Shown: in pieces, positions 33,980-43,156 of the stretch
Position numbering within the stretch: position 1 is the stretch's first letter
How the letters are laid out: every line of letters starts with the position of its first letter
Assembly: GCA_032718475.1 (NCBI GenBank)
Contig: JAUCBJ010008428.1
Location: forward strand, 53,858-117,857
Source of the DNA: Nemertoderma westbladi
Taxonomy: Eukaryota > Xenacoelomorpha > Nemertodermatida > Nemertodermatidae
DNA: 64,000 bases
Direction: 5' to 3'
Translations under genes and position numbers: made by a program
The notes under the pieces: generated by a model
The model's database searches: none
Told to the model about the DNA's origin: nothing
The model's input: the letters and a program-made list of their open reading frames with translations, nothing else

Positions 33980-34966
33980 TTAGGGTCGCGCGCCACGATT
34001 GTATGTGGCTGTCTGGGATTTTAGGAGCGAGGGCACTGCCTGGTCGAGCTCCGTACGGGTCGTCTGGTGGTCGGCGAGGAAAGCCCGGCTATGTGTAGGC
34101 ACCCGAGTGCGTACTGGGTGACCGAACAGGATCTCAGCCAGCGACTTTCCGTAGGCGCGGGGGAAGTTGCGAAGTTCCAGCAGTCCCTCCAGTCCCTCCT
34201 GGAATGACGATGAGTCCAGTTTCCCCCCTGTCTTAGTTAGTAACGCCTTAGTCGCCTTGACAGCGGACTCCGCAAGGCCGTTACTCTGTGGGTAAACTGG
34301 GGAGGAGGATGTGATAGGCTCGACTCCCCAGACGCTTAGGAAATCGGTAAAGTTCTTTCCTGAGATCTGTGGGCCGCCGTTAGAAGCGAAACGCGTGGGG
34401 ACACTGAACCGGATGAAGATGTCCCAGATGTGTGTGGCTGTGGAGGCGGCCGTGGGGTAGCTACTGTACCCATATACCTTGGGCCACCCCGAGTAGTGGT
34501 CTGCAGTGGCGAGGTAGTGTTTGCCATTGAGTTCGAAAAGATCACCTGCGATCTCCTCGAACGGTCGTGTGGCCTCGCGGTCACGTAGGAGTGGCTCCTT
34601 GGCAAGGTTGGGCCGGTATGTTATGCACGGCTCGCATGAGGCACAAGTAGTCCGGATGTCATTAGTTAGCCCTGGCCAGTAGACCGTCTGGCGGGCACGC
34701 CGCAGAGTCTTTTCGACTCCCTGGTGGGCTGCGTGGAGGCGAGCCAGTGTTTCCCGTTGTGCGGCACGCGGGACCACGATTCGCTGTCCGTACAGCACCA
34801 GGTCGTGGTCGGCTGAGAGTTCGTCCCAGATAGACCAGTAGGGTTGGACTCCCGGGAGTTGATGGGAGGGTGGCGGGAACCCAGCCTGAATGGCGCCGAG
34901 GAGGGCGACATAGTCGGGTTCGCTCCGTGCCGTCGTTCCCAATGTGCAGAGGAGGAGGGTTGTCAT
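33980..34966 (-). pseudogene. Gypsy integrase core, catalytic Asp changed to Asn
   Basis: Integrase inserts retroelement cDNA into the genome. The zinc-binding region is present ([15 protein letters not shown], then CASCEPC: HX3H, CX2C). The catalytic core shows AGDLFELNGKH with the first Asp, and SPVYPQSNGLAESAVKATK with the Glu. The second Asp, normally in a S/A-D-x-GPQ motif, is Asn here (RFASNGGPQISGKNF, codon AAC at about 34381-34383). That change should abolish strand transfer. The frame starts out of register with the RNase H upstream and ends at 33980 before the C-terminal domain. Confidence 0.85.
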
Positions 34967-35750
34967 CCACCGAGTCAGAGTCCTCCCCTATGATGTTGGC
35001 CACCTGTGACGTCACAGCGTGTAGATAGTGGCCTATGTCCCTCACAAGGAACAACGCATCGGGGATGCGGTGTTCCTTCCCTTTCCTCCATATGGTTGTA
35101 AATACATATGACGACAGTTTGGATTTCAACCGCTGGATCCTCGTGTTGTCCGTGGTGTCGATAGTCTGGATGTCCAGGATCGACAACAGCGGCTGGTGGT
35201 CCACCACTAGTTTGAAGTGAGGGAGGCCCACAAGGTATAGGCGACACTTGTGGGTGGCCCAGGCGACAGCGAGCAACTCGAGCTCCACCATCGCGTAGCG
35301 CGACTCCGTATCCGTTATAAAACGGGAGCCACAAGCGACAAGCCTCCAGTCGGTTCCGTGCCGCTGGAGGAGCGCGTACCCCAACCCATTCTTCCGGGAG
35401 GCATCAGTCTCGAGCGTCGTATTGAGTTCCGGCTCGAAGGGAGCGAGGATGGGTGGGGAGACTAGGGCACGTTTCATCGCTGAGAATGCCTCCTCGTGGT
35501 CTGAGTTCCAATGGTATGTGTTGTGGGACCAGAGGAGGGGTCGGAGAGGGGACATCGTGGTGGAAATGTCCATTGAAAACGGGGCGAGTTGCTCGACCAA
35601 CCCGACGAAACTCCGCAAGTCGGTGATGTTGGTCGGTCAAGGGAAACCCGCGATGGCCCTTACCTTGGCCGGGTCGGCCCGGATTCCATCGGCCCCGACA
35701 ACGTAACCCGCGAACTTGACTTCGCATTGGGCGAATTGGATCTTGTCTGG
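34967..35750 (-). pseudogene. Gypsy RT C-terminus and RNase H
   Basis: After the nested non-LTR element the pol gene resumes with DPDKIQFAQCEVKFAGY and [11 protein letters not shown], the RT connection region. RNase H follows: [16 protein letters not shown] (Asp), [18 protein letters not shown] (Glu), [14 protein letters not shown] (Asp). Key acidic residues are present. At least one frameshift separates the first part (near 35620-35680) from RNase H, and another precedes integrase near 34970. The catalytic YxDD part of RT lies on the other side of the insertion, at about 40300. Confidence 0.85.
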
Positions 35751-35857
35751 ATCTTGAAATTTTAATAATTTCAATATCCCTTTTTGTTTTCTGTAATAAT
35801 ACTAGGCCAGCACTTTCAAACAATTTTAAATTAACTCTTGCTATTATATATAACGCA

Positions 35858-36862
35858 GTGTGGTTGAATTCATTGACATATTCAAACAATTCGAAGGGAT
35901 CACTCACATATCAAATTTTTAAAAAAATATACAAAACATACAGAACTCATAGAGCATATATTAACGTAACTCAGGCAACCAAACTGATACTGTACATTGC
36001 ATACTTCTCCGGCATCGACACACTAATTATAATTAGCCTAAAAATTAACATTATGTTACTAAAATGTGGTGACGTTCACCCAAATCCAGGGCCTGTAATA
36101 TTGCCTCAAGGGCCGTTATGGAGCAAAATGTACCAATTACGCCAGTATCTAGTCAATAATCCAAACGAACTAAAATTTATTCATATTAACGCTTTAAGTC
36201 ACGTGAAACACTACAATGATATTAAAGACCTTCTTCAAACTGACCCCAAAATAACGACTAACACAGTAATCAGAATATCGGAAACTTGGTTGAAACGCCA
36301 CATAGCATCAAAATCAATACAATTATCAGGTTACAACATTGTAAGGCAGGATAGGAGAAAGAAGAAAGGGGGAGGTGTCTTATTTTACATACCTAGTCAC
36401 ATTAAATACAATACAAGGGGGGGATATTAAAATAGGGAACAATAGCACTACAACGAATAATAATAAAAGCAATTATAAGAAAGAAAATAAAATATATGAC
36501 TCATTGTGGATCAATATAGGCGATACTCTAGTAGGTGTATTCTACATACCACCACATGCTAATAATATTTGGGATGACCTGACCGAGGAAATGGAGAATG
36601 CTACCAATGCATCTCAAAATGTCCTTCTAATGGGTGATTTCAATGTTAATATTCAATCCACATATGACCCCCAATCGAAAAATAACTCGGCATATTATAA
36701 AAACAAGCAATTCCTGGAAATACTAACGACATACAACTTACAAATCCTAAATACAGAGCACCCCACTAGATATAAAGCAAAAACCAGCTCTCTTATAGAC
36801 ATGTTCATAACCACCTCAAATAATACAGATAACTACAGTATATTGAATGCAATACATTTCCG
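35858..36862 (+). pseudogene. Non-LTR endonuclease with upstream 2A-like peptide
   Basis: The first frame (35858-36430, no ATG at its start) contains a hydrophobic helix, then CGDVHPNPGP at 36065-36094. This resembles the ribosome-skipping 2A signature (DxExNPGP) found at the start of some CR1/L2-type elements. It has His-Pro where Glu-x is usual, so activity is uncertain. Endonuclease follows: KFIHINALSHVKHYNDI (usual Asn-x-R start weakened), ISETWLKRHIASKSIQ with the Glu of the E-T-W-L motif, and KKGGGVLFYIP. The second frame (36375-36866) continues with VGVFYIPPHA, LLMGDFNVNIQ (GDFN) and SSLIDMFITTS. The two overlap, so there is one frameshift near 36400. APE endonuclease nicks target DNA to prime reverse transcription. 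Confidence 0.8.
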
Positions 36863-37730
36863 GATCTAAACTCTACTTGCTTTGTTCGTGGTTTGCTGGA
36901 ATGGAGAAATACTCCTAAAGAACATGGTATGTCTCCAGCTCAACTGTTGTTCGGTAGATCCCTCCATTCCACTATACCAGCTCATTCGTCCACACTGGCA
37001 GGTGATTCATTCCCTATCCCTGGTCCTTCAACGTCTTCAGCAACTGAATCATATTATAATGATCATGCTCACGACTTAACCCCGATTCATATTGGTTCCC
37101 GAGTTTGCATCCAGAGTGCACATTCCAAACTATGGAACAAATCTGGTATCGTCCTTTCCCGTGGTACTAGGCGAGATTACAGGATTGAACTAGACAATGG
37201 TCGGGTGTATTGGAGAAATCGTCGTTATCTGCGTTCCATCCCAGATGACTCTTCTCTTCGTGACATAACGCCTCAAAAACAGGTACAGTTCGCTGATGAT
37301 CTTCCCAGGCGCAGTTCGAGAACTCACAAGCAACCAGCAAGATTCGGAGTTCAATGAACTGACCTATTGGTGGTGTTTGGATTTTTTTTTTTCAGTACAA
37401 ATGTCTCCTACATTGTTCTTGGGGGAGATGTTAGATTATGTATTGTTAGGGCTCTAGTAGACCCTGGCTTGGTGGTGGTTAGATCCAACCTACTGGTCTT
37501 TTAGCTACCGGTCCTCTTCTGGTATTCCGGTATTCAGTCTTTCCTATCTTCTAGGTCTGTAGGTACAGTAACCGTTACCGGTACCTACTGTACTGCTGTA
37601 CTGATGTGCTGTAAGGTGGTGGGTGTGTTCGTTGGTCTGTTGGTTCATATTATTGTTTGATATGCTGTTCTGTATGTCGACCATTAATAAACTGATGCAG
37701 CTGGTATTCATTTATTTCCGATCCCAATAC
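36863..37730 (+). mobile_element. 5'-truncated Gypsy fragment: integrase tail plus 3' LTR
   Basis: The non-LTR coding sequence stops at about 36862 and resumes near 37731 (both flanks read TTTCCG-ATC). In between, 36870-37357 encodes an integrase C-terminus (LEWRNTPKEHGMSPAQLLFG, then YRIELDNGRVYWRNRRYLR). This is a different Gypsy family from the host. A TTGGGGGAGA polypurine tract (37419-37428) leads into an LTR starting TGTTAGATT at 37429. LTR elements normally insert full-length; a 5'-truncated piece suggests deletion after insertion or recombination. Exact ends are uncertain. Confidence 0.7.
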
Positions 37731-39950
37731 TTTTCCGATCACGAATTTATAGTACTGAAATCCAAACACGTAATTTCACAACCACCACAAAACACGAAAC
37801 CAGTATATTCTACAGTTAAATTACGCGATCTATCACACTTCAATGAATATGATTTTCTTATTGAAATTAGTAAAATTGACTGGACGAATAATTATTTTAC
37901 AAGCAATGTAGATTACGTTTATGACAACTTCGAAAATAAATTAAATGAAATATATGATAAGCATGCACCAATTAAAACTAAATGCATACGATCTATCAAT
38001 AATATCAAAAGCAACTTGCACAACATATCACTATGGTGGAACTCAGAACTATCATCCCTAAATATTGAAAAACAGCAAAAATTAATCAGGTGGAGACATT
38101 CAAAAAGTGAAAGTGACTTTGCAGACTACAAAACAATTCGAAATAAATTTAACTCACTAAATAAAAACCTAAAGAATAAATATATAAAATCAAAACTAAA
38201 TGATGCAACTGCAATAAAAGACAAATGGGCAATATTAAATAAAATCACTAATAATAATAAAAAAACCGAGCAAACTATATCGTCCTTAATTAATCACGCA
38301 ACAGGCTCTATTATTTATAACATATTACCAATGGCGAACCTACTTAATGACACATATCTAAATCTGGGTAACTTTCAAAGCACTGGCTATATAAAAAGAC
38401 ATTGTACTGTTCACTCTAGTTTCAGCTTTAAGAACGTAACCGAACTAGAAATATTTGAAATAATATCTAAAATAAACACAAATAAACCAACTGGTCCGTC
38501 AATATTAAGTCCAAAATTAATAAAACTAATTGCACCGTATATTACCATACCACTAACTCACATCACAAACTTATGCCTAACGTCAAGCACTTTTCCTTCT
38601 CGGCTAAAATCAACCTTTATTACTCCTGTATTCAAAAAAGGATCTCGAGATGAACCATCTAATTATAGACCTATTTCTGTCACATCAACATTCGAAAAAA
38701 TAATTGAAACAGTCATATATCACCAAATTACAAAATATCTACACAACAATAAAATACTACAAAGTAAGCAATTTGGTTTCAGAAAAGGGTATTCTACAGC
38801 AGACGCCGTTTTATTTGCAACCGAGTCTTGGAAACGCGAACTTAACGAAAAAAAATATATTGCTATTGGAGTACTAGATCTCTCTAAAGCTTTCAACTCC
38901 CTCCAGCACGACATTCTCCTAGATAAATTAACAGAAATTGGATTCCAATCGAATACTGTTGCACTTATTAAAAGTTATCTTCTCGACCGCCCACAAGCTG
39001 TAAAATTAAGCAAAATGTTCTCAGACTGGAAAATTTGCAATAGGGGTATACCACAGGGCACCAAACTTGGACCATTATTGTTTTTAATATATGTCAACGA
39101 CTTTGCAAATCAAATAAATTTGGAAACAATCCAATATGCCGATGACACTCTTATATATTGCTCGCACCCAAATGCACATACTGACAGTAAAACAACTAAA
39201 CAATCAAATCACATATATTAGCCAGCTATTCGCAACACTAGGTATGAAATTAAACTCAAATAAAACAGAACTTCTTGTTATATCCCCATTAAAGAGAACA
39301 GACGAATTAAATAATCTACATCTTGTGCTTAATAATGACATAATTAAACAATCAACCACAATTAAATATTTAGGCATCATCATAGATAACAGATTATCAT
39401 GGAAGGACCAAATAAAAACTACTACATAAAATGGCAGCGGCTACATCCACAATACGCCAAATAAAAGGACAATTTCCAATCTCTACGAAATTAATGTTAT
39501 ACAAAGCTCTAGTCATGCCGTACCATAACTACTGTAGTATCTTAACAGCGACATATAATAATACTCACGGATATAAGGAACTACTGTACAAAATGGATAA
39601 GATTCAAAATTACGCACTTAGGCTAATCTATAACAAAAAAATACGAGAAACTTCAGGAACAGAACTAAGACAATTAGCTAGGATCCCGCACCTTAACGCA
39701 CTGAGAGAACACCACGCAATACAATATTTCTATAAATACATGTTCAACATTATCCCAGCATTTAAATAATTAAAACTCCCGTTCATCAATCAAATATCAC
39801 TATCTAATAGGCAAATAAATCCACGAACTAAAAAAATAAAAGTTCCAAAAACAACAAACAGATTTGGTCACAACTCTTTTATTATCACATGCATAAAATC
39901 ATGGAACAATTTACCTAATAACATTCGTAAATTTGCACTCAATAAATAGT
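37731..39950 (+). pseudogene. Non-LTR reverse transcriptase, three frames
   Basis: The first frame (to 39221) begins with the end of the endonuclease (SDHEFIVL) and carries the RT fingers and palm: TPVFKKGSRDEPSNYRPIS, QFGFRKGYSTADA, VLDLSKAFNSLQHDILLDKL (catalytic Asp), GIPQGTKLGPLLFLIYVNDF, and IQYADDTLIY (catalytic YADD). A frameshift near 39180-39200 moves to a second frame with MKLNSNKTELLVIS and TIKYLGIIIDNRLSWKDQI, ending at TAA 39427. A third frame (39431-39769) has the thumb-like tail YKALVMPYHNYCSIL, then a stop, and more tail (SWNNLPNNIRKFALNK) to about 39948. Catalytic residues survive, but the breaks make it inactive. Confidence 0.88.
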
Positions 39951-40199
39951 TTTATTTAACCATACACCATACAACTTTAGTTAACTAAGTACGGTTGTAA
40001 TGTGTACAGTAAATATCTTATTATATTGTTTAGTGTCGTATTATTTAAAAATTATATTGTGTCAACACGTACATAGAAGATGGACCAAGTCCATCCAGCC
40101 CGCTGACTTTGACCTTTTAAACTATCTGTTTAATGTGTAACTTCGGTGCCATTTCACTGCCTTTAGTCCAGCATGCTGGCTAAAGTTTTAAGGTTAATA

Positions 40200-40807
40200 T
40201 TGTCGGGGTTGAGTGAGATGCCGGCTTCGCGGGAGCGCTGGAGGAACTTCCGGACACTGGCAATGTGATCGTCGAGGTTGTCACTATATAGCAACACATC
40301 GTCGACGACTTTTACCATGTCTGGAAGGCCTCTCAGCGCATCATTGCCGCGGCGATTGAACTCGTCCCCGCTCGAAACGAGTCCTATCACACTCCGCATA
40401 TATTTGTAACGCCCCGATGGCTCCTTAGTCTTGGGTTTACCTCCGGGGTCGGGCCCAGATCGGCAGCTCCCCTTGAAGTGGCCGACCCTGCCGCATTCTC
40501 TGCACAGTGCGTCCTTAGCAGGACAGTTCGCTCTCCCCGTAGGGTGCTTCCTTCCACAGTTCCGACACGCACCCGCGGCACTGGAGGATCGCGATGTGGA
40601 CGGCTGCTGGATAGGGCCGCGTCCGCGTTTGTAGGCAGATGTCACCTTGGCAATCGGCTTACCGCGGCCGATGATCGTGTCATTGCGCTCGCTTGCCTCG
40701 AACGACTGGCAGATACAAACGCAGTCTTCGAGAGTTGGTTGGGGGAGGAGCTTCAGCAGCTCAGTTTGTGTCTCGGAAGACCGGATTCCGACAAGGATCT
40801 GGTTCAC
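40200..40807 (-). pseudogene. Gypsy gag end fused by deletion to an RT fragment
   Basis: The frame starts in gag (LVGIRSSETQTELLKLLPQP) and has two zinc-binding motifs: CRNCGRKHPTGRANC and CRECGRVGHFKGSC, the second an exact CX2CX4HX4C knuckle. Within about 25 residues it jumps to RT: RYKYMRSVIGLVSSGDEF, then KVVDDVLLYSDNLDDH, the catalytic xVDD box, and GISLNPD. Protease and the first half of RT, normally several hundred codons, are missing. The deletion keeps the frame open. The non-LTR element interrupts right after GISLNPDN. Confidence 0.85.
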
Positions 40808-41184
40808 GATCTGCCTGTTCCGGCAGTGAACGCAGAGTTTGTCGTCATCGATGAGTTCCTCGAGGGCAATCCGGAACGAACCGAACGATTCGTTCGGGCC
40901 CTGCCTCCGGTCGTGAAATTTAATTCCGTTGATGGAATGCTGCGCTTAGACCGGAGGTGCGTCTGTAAGGCGTCGAGGATGAACTCGGTCGTGGTGTAGG
41001 TGTGGTCGATGTCGACAGCAAGAGTGACTGTGAGAGTCTGCTGTATGTCCCGCCCGAGTGCAGAAACGAGCGCGTATACCTGCTCGTCGCGTGGGAAGGT
41101 TGAGGCCTGCTGGCGGTGCGCGTGCACCCGCCAGGCCTGGCGCCACCGACGGAACGAGGTAAACTCGATGTCGCCTCCATCTTC
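40804..41184 (-). pseudogene. Gypsy gag, middle segment in shifted frame
   Basis: The frame from 41127 includes EQVYALVSALGRDIQQTL and TEFILDALQTHLRSKRSI, in the style of Gypsy gag capsid sequences. It overlaps the downstream zinc-knuckle frame by 4 nt and is out of register with the N-terminal gag frame ending at 41185. At least two frameshifts break gag. Confidence 0.6.
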
Positions 41185-41577
41185 TCAAGCCTCTATCTTT
41201 TCCAGCCCTTGAAGGTCGATAATGCGGCGACGTGGTTGCGGAACGGAAACCGGTTCCTCAGCGTGGGGCACCAGAGCTGCACCACCGGGATGGGCCGCGC
41301 CCACCTGGAGTGCAGCGAGAAGCTGCGCGATCTGCACATCCGCAGCAGCCCATTGTTGCAATGCGGCGTCCTGCTGATTTAGAAGGAGCTGAGTTAGTTG
41401 CGTTACCCGGGCTTCAGCAGTGGCCTCGCGTTGAGCAGCTTCCGCGCGCTGCTGCTCCATCTGGAGGCAGACCTGTTCCAGGTCGCTCTGGATGGCGGGT
41501 TCGGTGCTTCCTGATTTCTCGTCCTTGGAAAGTGTACCGGTATCGTCTAGGCGATGTGTTTGACTGCGTGTTGACAT
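41185..41577 (-). pseudogene. Gypsy gag N-terminus
   Basis: This 130-residue frame starts with an ATG at 41577 (MSTRSQTHRLDDTGTLS). It is Gln/Ala/Glu-rich with a long coiled-coil-like helix (QMEQQRAEAAQREATAEARV). Position after the primer-binding site, apart from the nested DNA transposon, marks it as the start of gag. It ends at 41185, and the capsid part continues in another register. Confidence 0.65.
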
Positions 41578-41719
41578 CGCGCGTGCGGTAGTAGCAGTAG
41601 GCAGTAGGCTTACTTGTAGTAGTAGCGTAGCAGTAGCTATGAAGCGCCGTTTACGCCAAAACCATCTGAATAAATATTATACTCAAGATGTGTCAATAAA
41701 ACATATTATGTATCTAAAT

Positions 41720-41766
41720 TCTCGGCCGAGATTCTCGGCCGAGTTTTTCTCGGCCGAGTTTTCTAA
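41720..41766. repeat. CTCGGCCGAG palindrome cluster, left end
   Basis: Three copies of CTCGGCCGAG spaced by short T-rich spacers, inverted relative to the right-end array. Confidence 0.85.
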
Positions 41767-42086
41767 TTTATAATTTATTTATAATCTTAAAAGTTGTTTG
41801 TAACAGTTTATTGAAACTTTGTAACTGATTTATTAATTAAACTTTATGGAATTAAACTATATTGCCATTCTATATCACGTATTCTCTATCACCGTTTGTT
41901 TCAGTTTCTGTATCACTATTATTAGAAGAGCGAGGTGGGGGGGGGGGGGGGGGGGGGGGGGGGGCTTAACTATTTTGAATCGGGAATCGATTGAATCGGG
42001 AGTCCTGTTTAAATTACTTAATAGTTTATACAATATCATGGATGGTAAAGCATATAAACAATGAAATTATAAATACTGTATATTAG

Positions 42087-42458
42087 TTAATCACGTAGTC
42101 TCTGTCGTATACCAACTGCCCGTAAACCACCTTTCAAATATACCTCGCCGATATTAGGCGTATTGCTCAATATATGTCGTATAGCTTTATCAAGGTTGAC
42201 ATTATCTATATCAGAGTATTTATTATTATTCAGTCCATGTTTACAACGCCTTGAAATAGTTCGTTTGCTAACATCCAAAATGCGTGCCGTATCTCTTCGA
42301 GAGAATCCAATATTCTGTAAATAGTGCAACTGCCTCTCCGTAATTTCGTAACGAGGCCTCCCACCGCTGATACCTCCAACCAGTTCTACATTGGCCTCAG
42401 CCATACAGCCATAGGCATAGCTGCACACGTGTAGGACAGTGAAGTGAAACGGTAGCAA
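42087..42458 (-). pseudogene. N-terminal fragment of an integrase-related transposase
   Basis: The 123-residue frame has a hydrophobic start, then GGRPRYEITERQLHYLQNIG and FSRRDTARILDVSKRTISRR, a helix-turn-helix of the Ser/Arg-x-I-A-x-xLGVS-T type. The tail (NTPNIGEVYLKGGLRAVGIR) resembles the segment that precedes the DDE/rve catalytic domain in large metazoan integrase-like transposases. That catalytic domain is absent, so the element could not move itself. Arg-rich DNA-binding could still recognise the element's ends. Confidence 0.7.
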
Positions 42459-42554
42459 TAGGATGCAGGCTTATGTACTGTACTGCTGTAATACTGTAAT
42501 TATTGCAAATACAATGCCATTTTAAATTTCCCGCCGTTTCATATTTTAATACTT

Positions 42555-42735
42555 TCTCGGCCGAGAAAAACTCGGCCGAGAAAAACTCGGCCGAGAAAAA
42601 CTCGGCCGAGAAAAACTCGGCCGAGAAAAATTCGGCCGAGAAAAACTCGGCCGAGAAAAACTCGGCCGAGAAAAACTCGGTCGAGAATCTCGGCCGAGAA
42701 AAACTCGGCAGAGAAAACTAGGCCGAGGCCGAGAG
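42555..42735. repeat. 15-bp array of CTCGGCCGAG palindromes, right end
   Basis: CTCGGCCGAGAAAAA repeats about eleven times with few changes. The frame read through it (repeating AEKNS) is not a gene. Confidence 0.9.
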
Positions 42736-42860
42736 CATTGAGTATAATATTTATTCAGATAGTTTTGGCGTAAACGGCGCTTCATAAGTAGCAGCTAGGT
42801 CGCGTGGGACCGGTGGATGGGGAAACTTCCAGCGGTTCAACTGCTGAACTCAGTAGCAGT

Positions 42861-42877
42861 TACCGAGCACTGCGCCA
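42861..42877 (-). promoter_or_regulatory. Candidate primer-binding site of the Gypsy element
   Basis: On the minus strand TGGCGCAGTGCTCGGTA lies 8 nt inside the 5' LTR. It starts with the expected TGG. The tRNA was not identified. Confidence 0.6.
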
Positions 42878-42885
42878 TGTGATAA

Positions 42886-43151
42886 TATGATGAGTCGGAA
42901 AATACAACTATCGGGCTGCAATCATATTGTATTCGTAAATTGTTATCATGACCGGTAAGCGGTGCTGCTGTTGGCTAGGCGGCACTGTATGTACTACAGT
43001 CTGACAGTACACAACGTGCGACCTACAGTATCCCACACCGTCTGACTGTTGACTGCGCTGTGATACTGAAAGTATATTGGTGTATATACAAGGACTACCA
43101 TATTGGGGCGGGCCACGTAGTAATGAGTCCGGGCTGGATGGTATCCCTACA
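42886..43151 (-). repeat. 5' LTR of the Gypsy element
   Basis: Aligned base by base with 33349-33614, it differs at four positions (near the outer end, and near 42909, 43058 and 43112). It is followed by the ATAAA target duplication. Confidence 0.93.
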
Positions 43152-43156
43152 ATAAA

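Larger units (their letters stand above)
35751..40199 (+). mobile_element. Non-LTR retrotransposon (Jockey/CR1-like) nested in Gypsy pol
   Basis: A plus-strand element with APE-type endonuclease and RT interrupts the Gypsy RT gene. Flanks TTGTCTGG (35743-35750) and TTGTCGGG (40200-40207) look like a target duplication with one change. The coding region is in several frames: two endonuclease frames, an interrupting 0.87-kb Gypsy fragment (36863-37730), and three RT frames. There is no poly-A tail at the 3' end. Clade placement rests on recalled motif style only. Confidence 0.85.
41638..42786 (-). mobile_element. 1.15-kb DNA transposon with 6-bp target duplication (IS3EU-like)
   Basis: Inverted ends TATGAAGCGCCGTTTACGCC continue for about 48 bp with a mismatch or two. 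AGTAGC is duplicated at 41632-41637 and 42787-42792. The ends, the 6-bp duplication and the partial integrase-related protein fit the IS3EU superfamily as I recall it; this assignment needs a search. Subterminal arrays of the palindrome CTCGGCCGAG lie in both ends (3 left, about 11 right). A 26-base G run lies near 41939-41964. Confidence 0.85.
33349..43151 (-). mobile_element. Ty3/Gypsy LTR retrotransposon carrying nested insertions
   Basis: Two 266-bp LTRs (33349-33614, 42886-43151) differ at only four positions. ATAAA is duplicated at 33344-33348 and 43152-43156. Gag, RT/RNase H and integrase lie on the minus strand, with a polypurine tract at 33615 and a primer-binding candidate at 42861-42877. 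Gag-pol is defective: several frame breaks, protease and most of RT deleted, and an integrase catalytic Asp replaced. A non-LTR element (35751-40199) and a DNA transposon (41638-42786) sit inside. High LTR identity with so much internal damage implies either very recent insertion followed by fast nesting, or mobilisation in trans of a damaged master. Confidence 0.92.

Noticed and set aside
40478-41591. Plus-strand frames of 173 and 119 codons
   Set aside because: Antisense shadows of Gypsy gag.
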